A stretch of 64,000 nt of DNA from Eopsaltria australis (taxonomy: Eukaryota > Chordata > Aves > Passeriformes > Petroicidae). This document shows, one piece after another, positions 13,501-24,218 of the stretch (its first letter is position 1; each line of letters begins with the position of its first letter). The notes under the pieces were generated by a model. It saw nothing but the letters and a program-made list of their open reading frames with translations, was not told where the DNA came from and did no database searches. The position numbers and the translations under genes were made by a program. The stretch is from the NCBI GenBank assembly GCA_034509425.1, contig JAVTVJ010000012.1:8095001-8159000 (forward strand), written 5' to 3'.

Positions 13501-16500
13501 GTCATCTTTCTGCCTAATGTTCGTTAAAAAGCCCATTAAAAAAATCTCCTGCTGGTTCACTCTATCCAGGTGTCCATGAATTTGCAAGAAACATCCCCTG
13601 TGTGGTGAATACTCACTTATGGGCTCCTCTGGGATTTTAACTTCATGCTTCTTTTTTTCTTTTCTTTTTTTTTTTTTTTAAATTTTAAACAGAGTGCTGG
13701 ATCTTTGGAGGAACCAGACAGATTCAGAAAGGTAAGACAGCTTCTTACTATTAAGCTAAAAAAATGTTTGACCAGACATTTTGCAGAAAATTGTTTTAAA
13801 CTTTTCTAAAGATTCCTGAAATCAGTTTGATCATTAAGAGTCACTGTTGAAGAATTTGTTGATTTTCTTCAGATTTTTTAATGGAAAAATATTACAGTTT
13901 TCACTCTTGAACTAGGCTTACTGTATCTCCAGAAGCTAAATATCCATCTCCTGGGAGAAGATGGAAACTCAGTTTTTATATATCTATATGCTATATGAAT
14001 TTAATTTGTTTTTCAAAAGAGACTAAGGAAGAGCCAAAATATCTCTCTACGTGGTTAAGTGCCTAAAATAATTTTGAAAATGGGACTTCTAATTCTTTAG
14101 ACACTTCTGAAAAAAATGCTTTGGATCAATCAGCCCACCTTCTTTTTAATGAAGAAAGCCAGAGAAAGTCAAGAGATTTGTCTAATGCTATTAGACTAAA
14201 TCCTTATTCTAAGCAGCAGAATTCCTCCTGTGATGGATTTTCTTTTTGAAGTGATGACATAAGAAACAGAAGCAGTACAAGAGATGATAAGGAGAAGCTA
14301 AAAGAAAACAAAATACTGCCAGTTCCTTATTAAACCAAGCAGCACTTCTGATCCCATTTTCTTGAAGTCAGCAAATTTTTCTGTCACAATTTGCTTTGTT
14401 TAGAGACACTGTTCTGCTTTGTACTGTCATCCCACTTTGCATTTATTTTCAGAAGGAATAGAATAAGGCTTTATTTGCCCAACACAGGGGAGATTGGATG
14501 AATAATGTGTTGCAGGATCATAATCACGTAGTCCTTTTAAGATAAATCAAACCCTTGATTTCTCCTGTTGCAACACCTCTGTAGAGGAGACCAATATTTA
14601 AAGGGTGCAGAACAGTGCACTTCCAGCATGGCCAGAATTCCAGACTTTCCTCATTCTGATGAGATATTCCTCTAATACTCAAATGCGGAGTAGCAGCTCC
14701 AACATTTATACCCAGCAAAATACTGACTAATTTTAAGGCAGTTTTCACACTTTCCTCAATAGTTTTGGCTGCAGTTCAGCCTTCCTGAAAACCCCCAAAG
14801 ACTTTCTGTTCTTGCCTGTCTGGCTCAGCATTAATTGTTTCATCCAGTAAGGTCACCAGCATTTTTCAGGCTGGAAAAACAGTATGACATTTTAATACTT
14901 GGTGTAGAGGCAGCCAAACATTTAGTAGTGCTGCTTTTCCCTAGAAGAGGCTCACAGGGATATTCCAGAAGACTGACCAAGGAATTCTCAGGTTTCATGT
15001 TTTTGTGGTTGGGCAAGTTGTTTGTAGGGAAAAACAAAACAAAAGCTTTAGGCATACGCATGTCTCCACTACAGTTAGATGGAGACATGCATTTTTAATT
15101 CATCTGCCTCACCTGTCTTGGGGTGCATGGTATTTATTCACCCTTAAACTCTCTGAATTAGACTAAAGTCTTCAGTTAATTTTCAAAGATACTGGCTTAA
15201 CATAATGGCAGGCAGCAAACATTTGTCAATTAGGCCTACAGCAAGAGCACACAAAAACCCCCACTCAGTGAGTTTTTAATAGCTACTGAACACAAACAAA
15301 GAGAAACAGCTCAGAGTGGAAAGGAATGAAGAACTGAAATACCTCATAAGCATGAGGGAAATGGCTCCCATTGCACTAACAAGTGATTTGCAGTTTCCCT
15401 TCAGCCAGTACAGATGTTGCTGTAACTCATACCCTGCTCACTTCAGTGAGAGTTCGCTGACCCCAGGGCTTTCATTCTCTATTTAAACAGTATCACTACA
15501 ACAAGAATCCAAGTGCTGTAAGCACAAGTGTCTTCTTTTTTTTTTGTTCAGGTTTTGTCAGGATGTAAGATGGTGTTGCCATAAGATTTTTGAGCACCAC
15601 TTAAGAGAGCCAGAAAATAATGTTGATCCCTTTTGAGTGTATCAGTGTTTGGCCTAAGGAAATAGGAAAACCAGGCCAACTGCAGAACACTAGGCTATGC
15701 AGTTTACTTTAAATTCAGATTTAACACCTAAAATGTGGCCAGAAATGAAAGAAAGATTAAGCAAAATATTTTTGCATGCATGAATATCTTTTCAAAGCTA
15801 TGGTAAAGGAAGCCAACTACCCTGAAGAGAATGGCTGATCTCAGGAGCTAGTGTCTGCAGGAAGTGCAGATGGCTGCATCACTGTGCTTGCAACAACCAG
15901 TGAGTTTGCACAAAATAGGATCATGCTGTCTCTAATTTATCAGCTCCCTCATGCTCTTGAGTCACACAAAATCAGCAGAAGTGGCAGAAGTTGAGGTATT
16001 TTTGGACAGATCTCTGCTTTTTGCAGCACAAGGTCCCCAGTGACTCTGCTTGTCTCTCCTGTGTGAGCTGTGAGCAGCAGCAGCAGATCAACCTGGAGAG
16101 GGAGAAGACTCAGCTGCAACCTTTTTCATTTGATTGCCTTCTGATTTTATTCCATTTCTAGCCTACACAGCCAAATGTTGGGCAGAATAGAGCCTGCTCC
16201 ATGTATAGTAATGTGTTTTTTTTCTGATCATTCATCCATTGCTGAGGACATGCCCCTGCCACTGGTGCCCTTAGGAGCAGAACAGCCTAATGATTGTGAT
16301 GTGAGCGACTTCTTGTTGATTAACAAAAAACAGTTGCAGGAAATTGCACTGGCTGCAGTGAATTTTTAGCAGGTGCCAGTGACAGCCAATGTAGATGGAT
16401 ATTTCTTCAGGGTACCTAGCACACTCAAGAACATAATCAAGCAAGTGCTCAATAATAACTATGATAAATGTTACTTTCAAAGGTTGGCTCCCAGCTACCT

Positions 16501-19500
16501 GAAAATATTCTGTGAGCATTCTTAGCATAAATAGGAAGTCAAAGGCTCATTATTTACAGGTCTAGGTAGCGCTGTTTGATTTATTTTCTCAAGTGCTCAG
16601 AGTAATTACACTTCCTTGCTAAACAAACAATCTGGCTTTATTGTTTGTACAAACAAAATAATTAGAATTCATTACATCAGTGGTCAGCTAATTGCTTCCT
16701 TTGAGATTCTGCTAAGAGTAATCTGTAACATACAGACAGAAGGAACATGTAATTTAATCTTATTTAGAGACACCATTGATCTGGAGTCAATCAAATTAAT
16801 GCAGTCATTCAGGAAACTGCAAAGCAAGAGCTGCCACAGCTTGTCAGGAAGAAAACAGTAATGTGGTCTGCTCTGCCCAAGTGCAGATATGATGGGAGTT
16901 CCTCATGGCAGAAAAGCACAGCATTGTGTGTTTGTGCCTGTGGTAGTAGTGCCTCTATTGAAAGTGTGTGGCCCATTTGTTTTCCTCAAGTCTTGCTAGG
17001 TGTTACCTAGTTGAAATCTGTACAATTACAGTCATAGTAAAATGAAAAAGACTCATTAAAAGGTGTCTTTTCCTCAGTTTTCAATACTTCTTTTGTAGAT
17101 AAAGATAAAATCTCTCCATTTTTTTTTATCATCACTCCGCTTATAAGCCTTTGCTTACCTGTTTTAGGAATTATACCATGAGCCAAACACAGGATGCATG
17201 TTGGCATTAAAAATTAGCAGATAGACGACTTTTCTCCCTACAGTGATGTTTGCTCAGAGAGGAAACTTAGTAAAAAAAAACAAACCCACCTCCAGAAAAA
17301 TCCTGACTGCCCATTCCTAACTCAGACCCACTGTCAAGTGTGCTGAGCCAGGCAGCAGCATCCCCTTTCTTTTCCAGCAGGCTCACAAGCTTCCATTACT
17401 GCACCTGTGAGACTCCCTGCCTGTCTGCTGTTATTTTTCTAGGTTTCATGTCATTTTCCAATTTACATTACAGTCTCCTCAAATGTTAGAAATCTGGAGC
17501 TCTTTGTTGTTTATCTGGTCCTGCCACACCTGTGCCCTGCCAGTGCTCTCTGCCTGCAGCAGTGCTGGTGCAAGGAGGTGACATCCTGCTCCCCAGGATA
17601 CCTGATTCTTACTTTATTTTCATGCTCATGTGGTATTAGTTAGGCATGTGGTTGGTGGTCCCTGCTTTATGTGAAGAGATGATCCTTTAGCTGCCTGCCA
17701 TGTTGTGGAGTGTTTGCAGATTTTCACCAAGGAGATGGCTTAGACTGATTTTCTCAGCAGATATAATTTTATGTCCTAACTGAAAGGTAAGGAGAGAGAG
17801 AGAGATTTGTTGAGCAATACCAGAATGCAACCAATTTTCAGTATATACCTGAAAAAATGTTTTTAACACGACTGCAAAAGGCACTGTAAGAAAAACTCTT
17901 CTAATCATTACCTCAAATTGTGTACCTGTTATTTCTTTAAAAGTAAGCTATCACATTTTAAAAGTATTTAACTATAATGCAAATATATTCAAATTATGTG
18001 TAGTGACTGCTGAAGTTTAAGAAAAGTTTGATCTTGACTCAAGAGAAGTCACTGGCAAAGCAGCTGGAAACACACATTGTTGACATGATAAACCAGCTTT
18101 TGATGTCAGTAACTTCTACAAGTTCCAGAACATTTTGTCTTTCTTTCCGTTTTATTCTTTCTATGCTTATTTTAATTAGTTTATTTCAACTTGCAAGGAT
18201 GAGTGGAAGTCGGAAATTGAGAACAGTTGTTTTACTTCTCTGCCTTCCTGAATGTAGAAGACTGAGGTCTTTTTCTGCTTGCTTAGGTCTGGAGAATTAT
18301 AGAAGTCAGTGCTACTTTAGCAGGTCAGGCTGTAGCTCTTGTCCTGTGACGTGCTTCTCGTAGAGACATGTCATGCTGTATTTGCACACAGAAGCTGACC
18401 TTTATAAACCTGTTTGTGACACAGTAGCATATGGCACAGTGCATAGCTCTAAGTGACTTTGCAGCAGAAATTCTGAAATATCTTATGTAGCTGGTGAAAA
18501 CTCAAACTGCTGGCTCTTTCTTGTTCTCTATTTCTTTCAAATGAAGCCTCCATCAAAGATTCTAGCCTATCTCCCAGCCATGCTGAGGTACTTCAGAATC
18601 TTCCCTAAGGAAGACAACAGTCTTTAATTTGCCTATATACTTACCTATTTACATACAAATACTTATGCACTTCAGAACTGAAAGGACCATTAAGGTTGCA
18701 AAGTCAAGCAATCTGAAGATGGAAAATGTCAGAGCTAAAATTGCTTGTATGACTGCAGTTAACTTCTCTTCAGCATTCTGGTTTGTTCTGGTAGCTCTTT
18801 ATGCAAAGGAGAATGATAAGCACAGGACTCAATGGGGTCCCAGGCCCTCCTTACTCATTCCTCACTGCTGGTTGCCTACTCTTTGCTTTCAGGAAAATAC
18901 AGTTCTGAACCCAGTGTCTCACTCCTTTTGCAGAGGCCACGTAACCTCTAATCAAAAGAAGTTAAACCACAGCTGATCTTAGTTCCTGCTGTGGTTTATG
19001 GGATTATGTTTTGCCCAAGAGCATTTTGGATGTTCAGTTCTGTGGTGACAGTAGTATCCAACTCACCTAAATTATTTCCCTCTTGAAAAGGCCAGCTGTG
19101 ATTTGCAATGTGATGTTTATCTTGGAGAGGGACACTCATGGCGCTGAGTTGAGAACTGATGAGAAGCCCAGCTCCAAACTATCTCACACTGAGGTAAAAG
19201 CACCAATTTGCTTTGGTCTGAGAGAGCAGCCTGTGATCCCCCTGGAACTGATCTATTCTTGTCAATAACCTGCCTCAGTGAGTGACAGCTGAATAAGTAC
19301 CCAGTGGGATCTCAAGTGGCAGAAACACAGGGCCTCTCAGAGGCAAAATGCCACTGATAAGGCAGCTGCTTCACCAAAACAAGTGGTGGTGCTTGATACT
19401 CCTATCCAGGCATACTCCTATCTGGGATGAAAGGAATGTACGGCAAGATCTTGGTTCAGCCTTCCTGGCAGCTCTATTTATTCTCAGAGGAATGATGAAG

Positions 19501-22500
19501 TGCTAGAATCCTTACCTATGTAGGTGATCCTTTCCAAGGCCTATCTGTTCTTCCTGTTAAGAAGTTTTTCCTCTGTCCCTACTGCTGTAGTTTAAGTCCA
19601 ATATGTTGTGATCTTCCCACTGTGGAGGAAGGCCTGGATTCATCCTGCCTAAGGCATTTCACTTAGGATTTCACATCATCATGAACTGTGCCAAGAGTGT
19701 AGATGATGGTTGACTCTCCATCTCTTCTTGTAGAATGAACTGGGAGCCAGGTTTAAAGCTAACACAAAGGATGTGTTCTTCATGCCAGTTGGAACTCCTT
19801 GCTAAAGAATATTGAGGACTCTGTGTAGTTCGTGTAGGTTCAAGGGGAAATTGGACAAGTATCTAGAAGAAAGATTCCCTGAATGTTGAACAGATGAACA
19901 AGCTCTATCAGGCTCAGGAAACTGCCAGAACTGAAAGTAGCTGGAGGCTGACAGTATTAAGGAGAAACTATTTATGCTTGCCTTACTACCTGTGCATCTG
20001 TGCCAACTGCTGTAGAATAGAGGATACTTGGGCTGGTACAGCCCTGGCACAAAGTGGAATGGCTGCTGATGTCTGTGTGTAGTGTCTGTAGGACACTGAG
20101 GCATTGGTCTTTTTATCCCTGGGGAGAGCAGGAGTTTTCAGGCAGCAGTGCATTTCTCAGGAAATACTCTGAGGTAAGAGGAATAAATCCAGACTAAATA
20201 TTTTTTTCTCTGCTGGATCACTGATTCAGTGGTGCAGGTATGATTTTTGTCAGGCACACTGGTGACATACAAGCAGCAGCAAAACCCTGCTAATGAGGCT
20301 GGTGTAAGATGCTATATTGCTCTGCTCTCTCTAATAGCTAGATTAACTGTGTGTTTTCTTATATCCCGGAATGTGGTCAATAGCAAACCAGGGGGGGCAC
20401 TGATTTTTAGTAAAACACTTCAGCAACTTACACAGGGATATTATGTAGCAAGTTCTAAAGTGCTTTTCTGCTGTTTCCCATCCAAGTGATTTTTCACGGT
20501 GCGTTTGGTAAGGAGTTATTAACTGCAAACAGATTTAAGTTCTGAGGACTCCCTAGATCTAAACCAATGCTTGTCATTCAAACGCCCCAACATGAATCAA
20601 GTACAAATGTGAATGTTCACAGCCAGTGCAGTTCATTTGGAACAAGCATGCATTTAGCATTACACAAAACACAGCCGTCCACCCCTTGACAGTCCTTGCT
20701 TGTCCTGGTATTTTGAGGGAGAAGGGGGAGGACATTTATTCTTGATGGTGAACTTTAGAAGTATATTTTCTTTTTAAATGCCAACCTATTCCTTTTCCAT
20801 GTGTGTTTCAAAAATGTCTCTGACACTTTGGCTCAATACCCAGGTATTCCAGCTGTTATTCTAAGATGGTGGAAATTAAAATTCTGTTGACTTCACTGGA
20901 GCTTTTCCAGTTTTTCTCAGAGGAAGATTTGATTTCAGAATATTTAGTGGAGCCTAGATCTGACACATGCACTGCAGGCACTGTGGGTGCTGGGTGGTAG
21001 CTGTACTGATGCCAGTAGCTGGGGTGATTGGGAAAGGGAAATTCCACTGTGTAGCAAGGGTTCTGGTTCCAAGCTTCTCATCTTTCTCATCATCAACCTT
21101 CCATCTCACATGGAAATTATATATTCAAACTGTCTCTTGCAAAGGTGGAACTGCATTGAACTGTCCTTTTCTAGCCCTGAATGATGTGCTAAAGTGTTGG
21201 AAGTGTGTCCTGACTCCAGGACCCTGATTCCTTTGAGTCCAGTAGAGCAGAGGTTTGAACCTTGGCCTCCTGGATTTCCTGTTGGTGCCATGGTCGCAGG
21301 TCACCACATGCTGAAAGCATCTCTTTTTCATATCACAGATCTAAAAAAATATCTTGACTTTGTAAAATTGAAGTACTATTTTTTTCATACTCAGAAAGGG
21401 AGTCAGTGCCTCAAATTTTCCATGCTTTTCCCAAATGTATCATCTTTCCTATTAAAAGTTACTGTGTCTCCTTCAAATTTTTATATCCTTTAACAACTCT
21501 CATAGTACTACCACAAACAAAAAAAAAGAGAAGAAATCACCAATTGTTCCAGCAAGCACAAAGCAATGGAACTAATGTAGGTTTCATGTCCCAACAATTT
21601 GGGCATATAAGTAATGAATCCATTTGTAGGATACCTGCTGACCTCCACAGGCAAGTAGTTCCTGATCCTGACTTTATTTAGTTGTTCCTGTGCATAATCC
21701 CACTGCAGACACTGAAATTAATGATAAATCTCCTATGGATTTCAGTGTGTGCAGGTTGAGGCCCTCATTTATTAAGGGTTTATCATTGCAAATTTTCTGT
21801 AAACACCAAACCCTCACAGCTCCTGTGGGCCTCATTTTCAGTCCTGCAGAGACATCATAATACCATGTTTGCTATAGCTGAGTCATTCCCATGACAACAA
21901 ATGTAATCTGAAATACAAGATTCTGACCTTGCTGTGTGATCAAACAAAACATCAAAGACAAAAGTTCAACGAACACAAATACCTATAAACCCAACACGCA
22001 ACTGGAGAAGAAGACAAAATTTCTCCTTCTCTGAAGTTCTGCCCCAAGGTAAATGTCCCTCCACAGATTTTTCTAATGCTAGGATCTGCTATGGTTAGCC
22101 TGAGTATTTCTCCTCTGCAGAAAGCTCCAAGGAGAGCAAATGAGAGCTTGTTAATAAATCCATTCTGCATTAATTCGTTCTGGAGGATGAGCTGTGAAAA
22201 GCAATACTACTTTATAGCTTCTTCCAGTGTATCTTAAAGACAGGCACTTTGAAAAATGGGATGAGATTGAAATATTATTTGAGTTGCATTAATAGTCTTT
22301 GCTATAGAAATCAAGACAGAGTCAGTGAACTGCTCTGAATCAAATGCTGGGTTGGTAAAAGAATCAGGATAGGAAAAACATTAGGGGCTAACTGGCAGTG
22401 TGGTCATCCTAGGAAACCAGCACCAGGCCTGAGTGACCATAGGATATCTGCTCCCTGGGCTGTGGCAGGAACAGAGACAAGGCACAGCTGGAAATGCCCA

Positions 22501-24154
22501 CATTTCCCACCAGCTCATAGGCAGAAAGATGGAACAGGGAAGAGACGTGTGGCAGCTGGCCTGGCAATGAAAGCATAGTTTTGGATTGAAATAGCTTTCA
22601 AAACCAATTCTAAAGGACTGACAACAGTAAAACAAAAGTTTTAGGTGTTGCTAGAAGACTGGTGGTCCTCACAACTGTGTCAGTGAGAGGTGGATTTCTA
22701 AGTCCCTGTTAGAGTTTGTGAGGACATTTTTGAGGATTCCAGTTGTAATGAACTATTGAAGAGTCAATCACAGAATCCTACCCTGTAACAACATCAGAAT
22801 TAAGACTTACTGTGCCTTAGTGGTAGGACAAAGGGTGTGGTTTGAATTGTCCCAATGCAGAGTTAACTCAAATTGGATCTTCCACTGAGAACTACACCTG
22901 TTCATATGTACAAACAAACATACTCATGGCTTCTGGAACCTGGCAAGGATCTTTTTCCTTACAGATAGGGCAGTCTGATGAATGTATTTGTCATATTGCT
23001 GTGTATTATGGATGCAATGAAGAATTAAGAATGAGAAGTCTTTGCCAATGAAAACAGAGCTGTGCATTGGTTTACACTGAGTGCACCAAGAAGTGGCTGT
23101 TGCATAGCATTACAGAGACAAGCCCAGAGAGCTCTGACCAAGAGTTGTGGCTGCGGCTCTTGTGCATAATGGACTTAGCATTGACTGTAAGCACAGAAGA
23201 CCTTCTAGGTTTTATTCAGCCCATAGGCAGATGAAATCCAGAGGGGGAGAAGGATTTCAAGTCTGAACTAGAGAAGGGAAAGTCTCATTAGTACAGCTAC
23301 TTATGCCTTTTGAGAACAGGTTACAGTAAGAGCAGATGATGTCTGCGAGGCTGCCAGGTTGGTGAAGCTTTGATTTCGTGGGTAAATGATGACTGTACCC
23401 AGGGAACTTGCCCAGTGGTGCTCAAAGTCAATCCCACTCACACCCTGGCATGTACACTTTATCTACTGACAGTTCCAGTGTCCAGGGATCTAAATTTTCC
23501 TTGGCCTCAGCGAGCAAATTACAGCCCAGATACTGTGGGCCAGAAATGATAGAGCAAGCAGCTGTTGCTCTGCTGCCTCTACATCTGCCTGACACGATAA
23601 TTAAATCTCATCAGCCATTCAATATAATGGAAGCAAACCAACTACAACAGAAGGATTTTGCAGCACAACTGTCTCGTGATGTGTAACTGCAGCTGTATAT
23701 TTGCCTTTGTAATTAATTCTGTAAGCATTTATGTGGAGTTAAAAGGGACTGAGTAATTTAGAAAGCAGTGGAAGAGATCATTAAAAATAGCAAAAGGCAT
23801 AATTACTTTCTTCTGCCATCACTCTCCTCCTTATCTCCTCTGCTGATGTTTCCCATGGATGGTGCTGCAGTGGGACAAAGGCATTGCCTGTTAAGCACCC
23901 TGCAGTGGGCAGAAGCCCTACTTTTGCTGCAGGACTGACATTGCCTGTGACTTGAACACAATAATTTAACTTTCTTTTGTGGAAAACGTGGGTCCCACTT
24001 CAGTGGATGTTCTGTGATGACATTTATGATGTAGGCTGGTACCTAATAGAGCTGATGAAGCACTGCATTTATGCTCATTGTATAAATCTTTGTTTGATGA
24101 AATAAGTGGGTTATTGAGCCCTTTTTATCAGAATTCTTTTCAAGAGAGTTGATT

Positions 24155-24218
<64 letters not shown>

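Larger units (their letters stand above)
1575..13692 (+). other. SYNE3 introns between exons w1 and w13
   Basis: Twelve short introns (161 to 1892 bp) separate the exons listed individually. I see no second gene inside them. Small features are an imperfect double copy of a CA-rich 18-mer near 2960-2998, an A/C-rich low-complexity stretch at 11728-11835 in the intron after exon w11, and a long T-rich tract (13650-13680) just before the acceptor of exon w13. The remainder is unremarkable AT-rich intron. Confidence 0.75.

Noticed and set aside
21240..21300. tRNA B-box-like text (aggtttgaacc), possible tRNA or SINE
   Set aside because: No matching A box, no cloverleaf, and no MIR-like flanks could be drawn.
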